This document shows, piece after piece, positions 8,484 to 17,192 of a stretch of DNA of 64,000 nt (position 1 is its first letter; every line of letters begins with the position of its first letter). The DNA lies in assembly GCF_017220215.1 (NCBI RefSeq), contig NZ_CP071132.1, positions 310,001 through 374,000 on the forward strand, read 5' to 3'. The notes under the pieces are model-generated. The model worked only from the letters and a program-made list of their open reading frames with translations, had not been told where the DNA came from and made no database searches. This DNA is from Caballeronia sp. M1242 (GTDB lineage: Bacteria; Pseudomonadota; Gammaproteobacteria; Burkholderiales; Burkholderiaceae). Made by a program: the position numbers and the translations under genes.

Positions 8484-9830
8484 TCAGGACCTCACCGGCT
8501 CCCCTTCTTCCATGTCCTGCGGGCCCGATATGGTTTCGAGCGCCGTATCGTGATGCAGCAGCAACACCGCCGCCACGCCGATCAGCCCCGCCCCCGACAG
8601 ACAGAGCAGGCCCGCGCCGAAGCCGCCCGTGCTGTCCTTGATCCAGCCCATCACATACGGACCGAAGAAGCCCGCCAGATTGCCGAGTGAATTGATAGCC
8701 GCGATGCCGCCCGCAGCCGCCGCGCCGGAAAGAAACGCAGCAGGCAAGGTCCAGATTACCGGCAGACAGCCGAAAATGCCGAAGCCCGCAATCGACAGCG
8801 CAATCATCTTGAGCACCGGATTATCGAGTCCGGCCGACGCTGCAATGCCTCCTGCGGCGACCAGGAGCGCGATCGCGACGTGCCAGCGTCGTTCGAGCTT
8901 GCGGTCCGAATGACGTCCCCACAGCACCATGCTGATGACGCCGACTGCATACGGCAGCGATGTTACGAAGCCGGTCTGTACGTTGCTCAAACCGAATGCC
9001 TTGACGATTTGCGGCAGGAAGAAGCTCAAACCATAGTTGGTTGCATTGGCGCCGAAATAGATCAACGCAATGGCCAGCACGCGACGGTTGAAGAGCGCCT
9101 CTTTGACGCTGAACGAATGCACTGCCTCGCGATGCGCGCGCTCGTGCGCCTGCCGGTCCACGAGCCACTGACGCTCGTCGTCGGCGAGCCAGTGCGCGTC
9201 CGCAGGCTTGTCCGTCAAATAGAAGTACACGACGAACGCGAGCAGCAGCGCGGGCAACGCCTCGATCAGATAGAGCCACTGCCAGCCCGCCATGCCATGG
9301 AGACCGTCCAGTTGCAGAAGCGCCCCGGAGATCGGTCCGCCGATCACCGTGGAGAGCGGAATCGCAGCCATGAAGTATCCCACCACGCGTCCGCGATATT
9401 TCGCCGGGAACCACAGCGTGAGCAAGAAGATGATACCGGGAAAGAAGCCCGCCTCGGCGACGCCCAGCAGAATGCGCAAGCCATAGAACACGTACGCATT
9501 GGACAAGCCGGTCGCTTGCGCGATGTGCGGAATATACGCCATCGCCGCCGCAAGGATGCCCCACGTGAACATGATGCGGGCGATCCACCGCCGCGCGCCG
9601 AAGCGTTCGAGCAAGAGATTGGACGGGACTTCGAAAAAGAAATACGCGATGAAGAAGATGCCCGCGCCGAACCCGAATGCGCTCGCTGAGAAGCCGAGCG
9701 CCTTGTTCATCTGCAATGCAGCAAAGCCGACGTTGACGCGATCCAGATAGGCAACGAAGTAACACACGATCAGGAACGGAACGAGCCGTACCATCACGTG
9801 CTTCATGGTGCGAGTTTCAAGGTCCATCAA
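8484..9830 (-). CDS. MFS transporter, anion:cation symporter (ACS) family
   Basis: A 448-residue, 12-segment inner-membrane transporter. The first segments carry the ACS signature DRVNVGFAALQMNKALGFS and the loop FGARRWIARIMFTWG; the central loop between the two halves is charged (DKPADAHWLADDERQWL). Relatives import organic acids, sugar acids or aromatic acids with protons. It lies 153 bp downstream of the lactonase gene on the same strand, so it may carry a sugar acid, but it has its own terminator and could be separate. Substrate unproven. Confidence 0.88.
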   Translation of the reverse strand: MMDLETRTMKHVMVRLVPFLIVCYFVAYLDRVNVGFAALQMNKALGFSASAFGFGAGIFFIAYFFFEVPSNLLLERFGARRWIARIMFTWGILAAAMAYIPHIAQATGLSNAYVFYGLRILLGVAEAGFFPGIIFLLTLWFPAKYRGRVVGYFMAAIPLSTVIGGPISGALLQLDGLHGMAGWQWLYLIEALPALLLAFVVYFYLTDKPADAHWLADDERQWLVDRQAHERAHREAVHSFSVKEALFNRRVLAIALIYFGANATNYGLSFFLPQIVKAFGLSNVQTGFVTSLPYAVGVISMVLWGRHSDRKLERRWHVAIALLVAAGGIAASAGLDNPVLKMIALSIAGFGIFGCLPVIWTLPAAFLSGAAAAGGIAAINSLGNLAGFFGPYVMGWIKDSTGGFGAGLLCLSGAGLIGVAAVLLLHHDTALETISGPQDMEEGEPVRS

Positions 9831-9983
9831 TATCTCCTCCGAATGGGCAAGCGGCAGGTCGTTGATTTAGGTTACGACTTGCCAGCCTACTCTTTACAGA
9901 GGAAGTACAGAACTGGTGTTTAGCCTGTGCTGAAGAGGCGATCACACGCTTCGCGGGGGTCGACTGCCGCCTTTTTAAGGCAT

Positions 9984-10892
9984 TTATGCGACCGGTAACA
10001 TACCGGCGTACTCCGGTTCCGGTAATCCTTGCACACCGGGGCGCAAAACGAAGATGCAACCATCGTCGTCGGTCGCGTTGACGGCTGGACGAATCGACGT
10101 GACGTAGAGCGTCGAGAGGTCGCCGCCGCCGAACGCACACATCGCCGGCTTGACCGCGGGCAAGGCGATGGAGCGGTCCAGCTTGCCCTCTGGCGTGAAG
10201 CGCAGCAGGCGGCCCGCATCGTTGGCGCACGTCCAGTAACAGCCGTCCGCGTCGACAGCGGCGCCGTCGGGACGCCCCGCGTGATGATGCAGATCGGCGA
10301 ACACGCGACGATTGTGCGGCGTGCCGGTGGCGACGTCGTAATCGAAGGCCCAGATCAGGCGCCGCGTCGGGTGGGAGTCGGACAGGTACATCGTGGCGCC
10401 GTCCGGCGAGAACGCGAGCCCGTTCTGCGTGACGAGACCATCGACGACCGGCTCGGACAACACGCCGTCCGCGCCATAGCGATAGAGCGCACCCGCCGGG
10501 CTGGCGAGCGACATGTCCTGCACCATCGTGCCCGCCCAGAAACGCCCTTGCCGGTCGCAGCGCCCATCGTTGAAACGCATGCCGGGCGCGGCGAAACGGG
10601 GCGCGGCAAGGCGCGTAACCCGAACTCCGCCTGCATGTTCCAGCGCCACCGCGTGGAGGCCGCTTTCCATGCCGGCGACGATCGCGCCCGCGGCATTGAA
10701 TGCAAAACACGCGATCTGCTCCGGAAGCGTCCAGTCGGCGCGCCGCCCGCTTTCGACGTGCAGCCGCACGATGCGTCGGTCCGGGATGTCTACAAAATAC
10801 AACGCGCAGTCTTTTGAATGCCAGACCGGGCACTCCCCGACCGTCGCGCGCCCGGCCGCCTCCAGCCGCTCGACGCGCGGCGCAGCGCTCAT
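9984..10892 (-). CDS. SMP-30/gluconolactonase family lactonase
   Basis: A 302-residue six-bladed propeller of the SMP-30/regucalcin family, which hydrolyses sugar lactones with a bound metal. Metal-binding and family motifs are seen: EC PVWH near residue 18 (GECPVWHSKD), RFNDGRCDRQGRFWAGT, NGLAFSPDGATMYLSDS and DGAAVDADGCYWT. Its start overlaps the stop of the uronate dehydrogenase gene by four bases (ATGA). The natural role in that context is opening the aldarolactone made by the dehydrogenase. Strong context support. Confidence 0.9.
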   Translation of the reverse strand: MSAAPRVERLEAAGRATVGECPVWHSKDCALYFVDIPDRRIVRLHVESGRRADWTLPEQIACFAFNAAGAIVAGMESGLHAVALEHAGGVRVTRLAAPRFAAPGMRFNDGRCDRQGRFWAGTMVQDMSLASPAGALYRYGADGVLSEPVVDGLVTQNGLAFSPDGATMYLSDSHPTRRLIWAFDYDVATGTPHNRRVFADLHHHAGRPDGAAVDADGCYWTCANDAGRLLRFTPEGKLDRSIALPAVKPAMCAFGGGDLSTLYVTSIRPAVNATDDDGCIFVLRPGVQGLPEPEYAGMLPVA

Positions 10893-11719
10893 TGGCGGCG
10901 CTCCATCGGCTCGCCGAGAACGAACGCGCCGCCCTGAAACTGCTGCGCGGGATCGTCACGCTCGGCTGTCGGCGCCGTGACCGGGAAGCGGTCGTTGAAC
11001 TCGGCCGAGCTGTCTTGCGGATTGAATCCGAGGAACGCCGCCTTCGTGTTGTCCCACCACTTCAGCGGATTGTTGGATGCGCCATACACGATGGTGTGTC
11101 CGACGCGATTGGTGAACAGCGAGCAACGCACCAGCTCGATGAAATCCCGATAACTGAGGTACGTGACCAGCATGCGCGGATTCTTGGGTTCCTCGAACGA
11201 AGAGCCGATGCGCAGGCACACCGTCTCTATGCCGAAGCGGTCGAAGTAATAACGCGACAGCGACTCGCCGAAGCACTTCGTCACGCCATAGAGGCTGTCG
11301 GGGCGCTGCGGCGCGTCGGCGTCGAGCACTTCGGTCACCGGATGAAAGCCGATTGCGTGATTCGAGCTCGCGAATACGACGCGCTTCACGCCATGACGGC
11401 GCGCGGCTTCATAGATGTTGTACGTGCCGCGGATGTTGGCTTCGATTAGATCGTCGAAAGGCGCTTCGACCGATATGCCGCCGAGATGCACGATCGCATC
11501 CACGCCTTCCACCAGGCGCATGACCGCGTCGCGGTCCGCGAGATCGACCGAGCTGACTTCTTCATGCGCTGCGGCATCGTCGAGCGGGGCGATATCGGAT
11601 GCGCGTACGACGTCGGCCCACTGTGCAAGCGCGCCCCGCATCTGACGGCCGAGATTGCCGGCCGCCCCGGTCAGCAGCAGGCGCCGGAAGGGTTTCCCCG
11701 TTGCGTTGGTGTTGTTCAT
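10889..11719 (-). CDS. udh: Uronate dehydrogenase (NAD-dependent)
   Basis: A 276-residue extended SDR that oxidises D-galacturonate or D-glucuronate to the aldarolactone in the oxidative hexuronate pathway. Seen: Rossmann motif LLTGAAGNLGRQM (15-27), HLGGISVE, FASSNHAIGFH, catalytic SLYGVTKCFGE (Tyr and Lys) and the family-specific YGASNNPLKWWDN. Overlaps the lactonase gene by four bases. A LacI-type operator AAAACGTTTT lies 36 bp upstream. Later pathway steps (galactarate or glucarate dehydratase, KDGDH) are not in the window. Confidence 0.9.
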   Translation of the reverse strand: MNNTNATGKPFRRLLLTGAAGNLGRQMRGALAQWADVVRASDIAPLDDAAAHEEVSSVDLADRDAVMRLVEGVDAIVHLGGISVEAPFDDLIEANIRGTYNIYEAARRHGVKRVVFASSNHAIGFHPVTEVLDADAPQRPDSLYGVTKCFGESLSRYYFDRFGIETVCLRIGSSFEEPKNPRMLVTYLSYRDFIELVRCSLFTNRVGHTIVYGASNNPLKWWDNTKAAFLGFNPQDSSAEFNDRFPVTAPTAERDDPAQQFQGGAFVLGEPMERRQ

Positions 11720-11754
11720 CGAAAGTCCTCTACTAAGATTGGATGCAATGCGGT

Positions 11755-11764
11755 AAAACGTTTT
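11755..11764. promoter_or_regulatory. LacI-type operator, uronate dehydrogenase side
   Basis: Perfect palindrome AAAACGTTTT with a central CG, as in LacI-family operators. It lies 36 bp upstream of the uronate dehydrogenase ATG and in the spacer shared with the divergent LacI gene. Confidence 0.6.
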
Positions 11765-11884
11765 TCGGCTCTGTCGCGCTGGGCAATCGCCCGTCCGCGC
11801 TCAGGCGGCGGCTTGAACGCGGTATCCAAAACACCATTCTACGTCCCGATTTTCTGCGACAATTCGGAAACTTGGAAAACGCAA

Positions 11885-11895
11885 GAAAACGTTAC
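11885..11895. promoter_or_regulatory. LacI-type operator, imperfect, before the regulator gene
   Basis: GAAAACGTTAC keeps the AAAACGTT core seen at 11755 and 14356. It ends six bases before the LacI ATG, where binding would block its own expression. Autoregulation is inferred. Confidence 0.45.
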
Positions 11896-11900
11896 CCGAC

Positions 11901-12908
11901 ATGAAAAAGACCTCTCCGACCATTCGCGATGTTGCCGCCGCTGCGGGCGTGTCGGTCGCGACGGTATCCAAATACATGAACGGCGCGCAGCGCTTTTCCG
12001 CGCCCGTGGAAGCGCGGCTCAAAGCCGCCATCGACTCGCTCGGCTACCGGTCCAACCCGCTCGCGCGCTCGATGATCACCGGCCGCACGCGCACCATCGG
12101 TCTCACCATCCTCGACATCAGCAATCCGCATTTCACGAACGTCGTCAAAGGCGCGAATCGCATTGCGCTGAGACACGATTACACGCTGCTGCTCGTCGAT
12201 ATCGACGAGAGCCAGGCGCGCGAGCGTCCGCTCATCGAGGCGTTGTCGCAGCGCGTGGACGGCCTGATCGTCAGTTCGCGCCTTTCCGACGATGACGCGC
12301 GCTGGATGCTCGATCTCGACAAGCCGGTCGTGCTCCTGCGCAATGCGGAGGCCCTGCCCATTCCGAGCGTCGGCATCGACAACCGCCTCGCCTCGCACAT
12401 GCTCGCGCGGCATTTGCTCAATCTCGGGCATCGGCATATTGCATACCTCGGCTTCGGCCAGGCGCGCATCAACGATGAACGGATTCGCGGCGTGCGCGAA
12501 TGTCTTCAGGAGGCAGGACTCGAACTCGACGTTCACGATGCCCACGCTCCAACCTCGCTTGCCGGCGAACACGCCTGCTCGCGCGTCATGCTCGGCCCGA
12601 AGCGCCCCCAGGCGGTGATCTGCTACAACGACCTGATCGCGCTCGGCTTCATGAAGGAAGCCGCGACGCTCGGCATTCGCGTGCCTCAGGACGTCTCCGT
12701 CACGGGCATCGACAACGTGCCGTACGGCGCATACGCCGCGCCCGGACTCACCACCGTCGATATCCAGAGCGAGAAGATGGGCGAACTCGCGATGCAAAAG
12801 CTGATCGACGCGCTCGCCGGCCATCCGGATCCCGGCAACTCCATGTTCGAGCCGCGCTTGATCGTGCGCGAATCGACGGCTCCGGCCGCGGCGATGACGA
12901 CCGAGTGA
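11901..12908 (+). CDS. LacI family transcriptional regulator
   Basis: A 335-residue repressor. The N-terminal HTH (TIRDVAAAAGVSVATVSKYM, residues 7-26) and hinge (LARSMITGRT) are followed by a periplasmic-binding-like effector domain (about 65-330) with IGLTILDISNPHFTNVV, GHRHIAYLGFG, PQAVICYNDLIALG and VTGIDNVPYGAYAAPGLTTV. It is divergent from udh and the lactonase and convergent with the hexuronate MFS. Matching AAAACGTTTT sites lie before both transport and catabolic genes, so the ligand is probably a hexuronate or its product. Confidence 0.92.
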   Translation: MKKTSPTIRDVAAAAGVSVATVSKYMNGAQRFSAPVEARLKAAIDSLGYRSNPLARSMITGRTRTIGLTILDISNPHFTNVVKGANRIALRHDYTLLLVDIDESQARERPLIEALSQRVDGLIVSSRLSDDDARWMLDLDKPVVLLRNAEALPIPSVGIDNRLASHMLARHLLNLGHRHIAYLGFGQARINDERIRGVRECLQEAGLELDVHDAHAPTSLAGEHACSRVMLGPKRPQAVICYNDLIALGFMKEAATLGIRVPQDVSVTGIDNVPYGAYAAPGLTTVDIQSEKMGELAMQKLIDALAGHPDPGNSMFEPRLIVRESTAPAAAMTTE

Positions 12909-12911
12909 AAC

Positions 12912-12948
12912 GCGACGCATCGTGGCGATGTCGTTCACGATGCGTCGC
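12912..12948. terminator. Bidirectional hairpin between convergent genes
   Basis: A perfect 13-bp stem GCGACGCATCGTG / CACGATGCGTCGC with an 11-base loop fills the 49-bp gap between the LacI stop and the MFS stop. No strong T-run follows, so it may act as a bidirectional attenuating or mRNA-protecting hairpin rather than a textbook terminator. Confidence 0.6.
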
Positions 12949-12957
12949 ACGATTCGC

Positions 12958-14247
12958 TCAGGCGTCGAGTCTGGCGGGCGCCATCTTCGGCGTCAGCACA
13001 TGCATGACGGCGAACGCGACGAGGTAAGCCAGCGCGCCGATCGCAAAGAGCGCCCAGTACTGACCGGTGCGCTGCAGAACCTGACCGATCACTTCCGAGA
13101 ACAGCACGCCGCCGATCGACCCTGCCATTCCGCCGATACCGACCACGGCACCCACCGCGCGACGCGGGAACAAGTCCGAAGCCGTCGTGAAGAGATTCGC
13201 CGACCATCCCTGATGCGCCGCCGCCGCGAGTCCGACGATTGCCACCGCGAGCCATAGATCGTGCACCTGCGAAACGAATGCAATCGGCAGCACACAGCAT
13301 GCACAGATCAACATCGCCGTTTTGCGTGCTGCATTCACACTCCAGCCCGCGCGCAGCAGCGCCGATGAAATCCAGCCGCCGCCGATACTGCCCACCGTGG
13401 TGATCGCATAGATCACGACGAGCGGCAGGCCGATGTGCTGCATGTCCATGCCGCGCGATTCGTTGAGCCACTTCGGCAGCCAGAACAGGTAGAACCACCA
13501 CACCGGGTCGGTCAGGAACTTGCCGATGAGGAACGCCCACGTTTCGCGCTTGCGGATCAGCACCTTGAAGCCGGGCGCGCCCGCCTTCGCATGGCCGGCG
13601 TCGGCGGCTTCTGCTTCGTCTTTCTCGTGCGAGAGATCGTCTTCGTGCGTGCGGCTGTCCGGCTGGCGATACATGAAGAACCAGACCACGAGCCAAACGA
13701 GGCCAATCGCGCCGACGATCACGAATGCCGCGCGCCAGCCCATCGCCACCGCGAGCGCCGGAATGATGGCGGGCGCGAACACCGCGCCGATATTCGCGCC
13801 TGAATTAAAAATGCCAGTGGCGAGCGCGCGCTCGTGGCGCGGAAACCATTCGGCCGTCGTCTTGATCGCGGCCGGGAAGTTGCCGCCCTCGCCGATGCCG
13901 AGCAGCGCGCGAACCATCGCGAATCCCATCACCGAACCGACCGCCGCATGCAGCATCGCGGCCAGGCTCCAGACGAACATCGCCAGTGCGTACGACAGAC
14001 GCGTGCCCAGCCAGTCGACGATGCGTCCGAAGCACAACAGCCCGACCGCGTAGAACGCCGAGAACGCGATGACGATGCGCCCGTACTGAATCTGCGTCCA
14101 GCCGATGTCATGCTGAAGCAGAGGCGCGAGCAGACCCAGGATCTGCCGGTCCATGTAGTTGATGACGGTCGCGAAGAAAAGCAGCGCACACACGATCCAC
14201 CGATACCTGCTGGCAGTGCGTGCGACGCCGACGACGGCTGTTTGCAT
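12958..14247 (-). CDS. MFS hexuronate transporter (ExuT-like)
   Basis: A 429-residue MFS carrier of the ACS family, hexuronate subgroup. It has NYMDRQILGLLAPLLQHDIGW in the first segments, RALLGIGEGGNFPAAIKTTAEWFP (a hallmark of ExuT/GarP-type carriers), GIFNSGANIGAVFAPAIIP and a polar central loop of about 45 residues. Inner membrane, proton-coupled uptake of galacturonate or glucuronate is the best guess. A perfect LacI-type operator lies 108 bp upstream, linking it to the regulator and to udh. Confidence 0.85.
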   Translation of the reverse strand: MQTAVVGVARTASRYRWIVCALLFFATVINYMDRQILGLLAPLLQHDIGWTQIQYGRIVIAFSAFYAVGLLCFGRIVDWLGTRLSYALAMFVWSLAAMLHAAVGSVMGFAMVRALLGIGEGGNFPAAIKTTAEWFPRHERALATGIFNSGANIGAVFAPAIIPALAVAMGWRAAFVIVGAIGLVWLVVWFFMYRQPDSRTHEDDLSHEKDEAEAADAGHAKAGAPGFKVLIRKRETWAFLIGKFLTDPVWWFYLFWLPKWLNESRGMDMQHIGLPLVVIYAITTVGSIGGGWISSALLRAGWSVNAARKTAMLICACCVLPIAFVSQVHDLWLAVAIVGLAAAAHQGWSANLFTTASDLFPRRAVGAVVGIGGMAGSIGGVLFSEVIGQVLQRTGQYWALFAIGALAYLVAFAVMHVLTPKMAPARLDA

Positions 14248-14355
14248 GAATGTCTCCGGTACGCGGCGGCGCTCGTCGTGCCGCGTGTCTGTTCGTGAAG
14301 GCGACGGGCGCCGTTTGCATGCGTCGGCGAGGACCGCCGCGCTGCGCTTGTTTGG

Positions 14356-14365
14356 AAAACGTTTT
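14356..14365. promoter_or_regulatory. LacI-type operator before the hexuronate MFS
   Basis: The palindrome AAAACGTTTT, set in ttGGAAAACGTTTTTTCG, is identical in its ten-base core to the site at 11755. It lies 108 bp upstream of the MFS start. Confidence 0.55.
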
Positions 14366-14500
14366 TTCGAAGGATATAGCGATTGGACCGGCGACGCCTA
14401 CCCCGGGACTTACCCTAACCAGTAACACGAGAAGCCAGACGTTGGCGCCGTTGCGGAAACCGACTGTTAATCGTTTTTCCGACGAAGCGTCACGCTGGCG

Positions 14501-14528
14501 TTTTGCATGCCGAACGCCGCATGCAAAA
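14501..14528. promoter_or_regulatory. Inverted repeat TTTTGCATGC-N8-GCATGCAAAA
   Basis: Two arms of ten bases separated by eight; with one mismatch the arms extend to 14 bases (14497-14532). Each arm carries GCATGC and equals a half of the 16-bp palindrome at 1895. It lies 129 bp upstream of the chemoreceptor gene in a 409-bp spacer (14248-14656), which otherwise holds the LacI operator and no gene. Confidence 0.5.
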
Positions 14529-14656
14529 TGCCGACGCAAGAGCCTTGGTCGGCGGTTCTGAGCACGGCGTGGCGACCTAAAGAAGACCCAACCGGTTAAA
14601 GCAGCGTCCACTTTTTGCCGATAGATACCGGACACCTTCCCAAGATCTAAGTACTT

Positions 14657-16612
14657 ATGCTCTTCCAACGTCTCGCCCGCATGAATGCCGGGACCCAATT
14701 TGCCGTTCTGGCATGCACGCTCGCGGCCATCGTCGTCGCCTGTTTCACGCTCGCTGTGACGCGCTCCGCCGGCGAGCAAGTCGACGCTCACGCGCTCGCT
14801 CGCGTGGAAAGCGACAATCGCTCGATCGTGACGATGATCCGTCTTTACGACACCGCAGTGAACGCAGAGGTCACGCGCTTCATGACCCTGTTCTCGCATC
14901 GCCTGCCGAACGATTTCGCGCTCGACGACACGCATACCGTCGATGTCGCCGGCGCAGCGACGCCGCTCTTGAGCGCGGGCGACAAGCCCTTGAACGGAGA
15001 CTTCTCCATTCCCGATGCGTTTCTGGAAGAAAGCGGCGCAATTGCGACGATCTTCGCCCGCACCGGAGACGACTTCGTCCGCGTGACCACGTCGCTCAAG
15101 AAGCAGGACGGATCGCGCGCCGTGGGCACGATGCTCGACCGCAAGGGACCCGCTTACGGTCCGGTGCTCGCCGGGAGAAGCTATATCGGCATGGCCGCGC
15201 TCTTCGGCAAGCAATACATCACCGAATACAAGCCCGTGAAAGATGCGGCAGGCCGCGTGATCGGCGCGCTCTTCGTGGGCGTCGACGTGACCGCGGAAAT
15301 GGCCGCGCTGCAGAACGACATTCGCAAGTTGACGGTTGGCGAGAGCGGCTATCACTTCGTCGTCGATGCGTCGAGCGGGCCGAACCGCGGCAAGCTGCTC
15401 GTGCACCCCGGCAACGAGGGGCAAGTGGCGGATGAGCGCGTCGCACCGTTCGGCCGCATGCTCGAGACGCGCGAAGGCCAGCTCGCCTTCGCTGGCGCCG
15501 ACATCCCCGGCGCGGATGCGCATGTCCACGGCGGCGTGAAGGAGATCGTCTTCACAACGGTGCCGGAATGGAACTGGATGATTGGCGGCATCGCCTACCG
15601 CGATGAATTGCTCTCCGGCATTCGCGCGAGCCGCAATCGCTTCCTGTTGCTCGGCCTCGTCGTGATCGCCGCGCTCGTCGGCGCGCTGCTCTATGCCGTG
15701 TCCAAGCTCGTTGGCGCTCCTATCGACGAAGTCACGCGCGCTTCCGAACGCATCGCAGCGGGCGATCTGACCGTGCGCATCGACACGGCGCGCCAGGACG
15801 ACATCGGGCGTCTGATGCGCTCGATCGACGGCGTGTCGCAAGGGCTCGCGGGCATCGTCGCGCAAGTGCGCAGCGCATCCGCCGATATGACGCACGGCAC
15901 CGCGCGCATCGCGTCCGGGAGCAGCGACATCGCATCGCGTATCGCGACGCAGGCATCGAGCGTCGAAGAAACTGCGGCGAGCATGGAGCAGATCACGTCG
16001 ACCGTTCAGCAGAACGCAGCGAACACCGAGCAGGCGGGCACGCTCGTGGCATCTGCATCGGACGCGGCACGCGCGGGCGGCGACGCCGTGGCGCGTGTCG
16101 TCGAGACGATGAGCGAGATCGATGCATCCGCAAGACGCATCGCCGACATCACCGCGACGATCGAGGGCATCGCGTTCCAGACGAATATCTTGGCGCTCAA
16201 CGCTGCGGTCGAGGCGGCGCGCGCCGGCGAACATGGCAAGGGCTTTGCGGTCGTCGCATCGGAAGTGCGGGCGCTGGCGCAACGCAGTGCCGGCGCGGTC
16301 AAGGAAATCGAGGCGTTGATCTCGGAGTCCGCGACCAGGGTCTCGCACGGCTTCAAGATGGCGGAAGAAGCGAGCAGCACCATGCGCGGCATCGTCGATC
16401 ATGTCGCGCGCGTAAATGCAATCGTCGGCGAAATCGGCGTCGCTTCGCGCGAGCAGGCTTGCGGTATCGAGCAGGTCAACACGGCCGTGATGCAGATCGG
16501 CGAAGCGACGCAGCAGAACGCGTCGCTCGTTGGGGAAGCAGAGCACTCGACCGCCGAACTGCGCGAGCAGGCCGAACGGCTCGCACACGCAGTCAGCATG
16601 TTTCGCGTGTGA
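14657..16612 (+). CDS. Methyl-accepting chemotaxis protein with Cache sensor domain
   Basis: A 651-residue transmembrane chemoreceptor. A membrane segment (about 15-36) is followed by a periplasmic double Cache-type domain (about 40-320; SYIGMAALFGKQYITEYKPV, ALFVGVDVT, GYHFVVDASSG), a second membrane segment (about 327-350), HAMP (about 350-405; ITR-like ASERIAAGDLTVRIDT) and the signalling hairpin (about 430-650) with IEGIAFQTNILALNAAVEAA near residue 505. There is no C-terminal CheR-binding pentapeptide. It signals to CheA/CheW, which are not here. Cache domains of this type often bind small carboxylates; position next to a hexuronate carrier hints at a sugar-acid signal, unproven. Confidence 0.92.
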   Translation: MLFQRLARMNAGTQFAVLACTLAAIVVACFTLAVTRSAGEQVDAHALARVESDNRSIVTMIRLYDTAVNAEVTRFMTLFSHRLPNDFALDDTHTVDVAGAATPLLSAGDKPLNGDFSIPDAFLEESGAIATIFARTGDDFVRVTTSLKKQDGSRAVGTMLDRKGPAYGPVLAGRSYIGMAALFGKQYITEYKPVKDAAGRVIGALFVGVDVTAEMAALQNDIRKLTVGESGYHFVVDASSGPNRGKLLVHPGNEGQVADERVAPFGRMLETREGQLAFAGADIPGADAHVHGGVKEIVFTTVPEWNWMIGGIAYRDELLSGIRASRNRFLLLGLVVIAALVGALLYAVSKLVGAPIDEVTRASERIAAGDLTVRIDTARQDDIGRLMRSIDGVSQGLAGIVAQVRSASADMTHGTARIASGSSDIASRIATQASSVEETAASMEQITSTVQQNAANTEQAGTLVASASDAARAGGDAVARVVETMSEIDASARRIADITATIEGIAFQTNILALNAAVEAARAGEHGKGFAVVASEVRALAQRSAGAVKEIEALISESATRVSHGFKMAEEASSTMRGIVDHVARVNAIVGEIGVASREQACGIEQVNTAVMQIGEATQQNASLVGEAEHSTAELREQAERLAHAVSMFRV

Positions 16613-17192
16613 CAAACCGATGTCGTTGAACGTCAGCGCAACTCGCCGCTGTGCATGATGATGGACACGCGAAACTGCCTCATCCGCCAAGACACAGCGC
16701 GGTGCACCAATGCGCAGTGTGGCACTTTACTTGCTCTCCTGCTTCGCAAGCCCCATGCTGCGCAACTTGACCTGCAGACGGCGACATAGTATTTAAACGA
16801 CGACCACCCATCCACCCTTTTGACAGGCTAGGATGCAGGGAGCCAGTGAATCGACGCATCGGCGAGAATCTCAGGCTCATTCGGGGAACCCACCGCAGCG
16901 AAGATGCTCTATTGCGTGGCGCGGTTGACATGATGTGCATCACATCGGGGCATGCGCTTCGATGCAAAGGCATCGACTGGCTCGTCCACTGTCTTTCGAC
17001 ATGCGACCGGGTCCGCCAGCATCTATAACTAGACATCGCAACCAGCAACGTGCCGCTTCTCGTGCGGCATGACACGCTAATGTGTGCGATGCGATCGACC
17101 ACAAGATTCGTCCGGGGAGCGCGACGTTTCGCGCCACGGCGTCGCCGTCGCGGCGGCGCTTCCTTCAACCCGATTTATGACGGAGCGTCCCT
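16613..17192. other. 580-bp intergenic region with no supported gene
   Basis: No frame with good codon pattern and ribosome site. A possible sigma-70 promoter reads forward (TTGACC at 16767, 17-base spacer, TATTTA at 16790). A short frame at 16846-17028 has no ribosome site and is not called. The region may hold a long leader for the downstream glycosyltransferase gene or an unrecognised small RNA. Confidence 0.4.

Noticed and set aside
14108..16690. An 860-codon open frame on the minus strand opposite the chemoreceptor gene
   Set aside because: High-GC genes often leave the opposite strand open. The product is rich in Arg, His and Ala without any domain, while the plus-strand frame encodes a complete chemoreceptor.
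16846..17028. A 60-codon frame in the long intergenic region
   Set aside because: No ribosome site, no coding-like composition and no recognisable motif.
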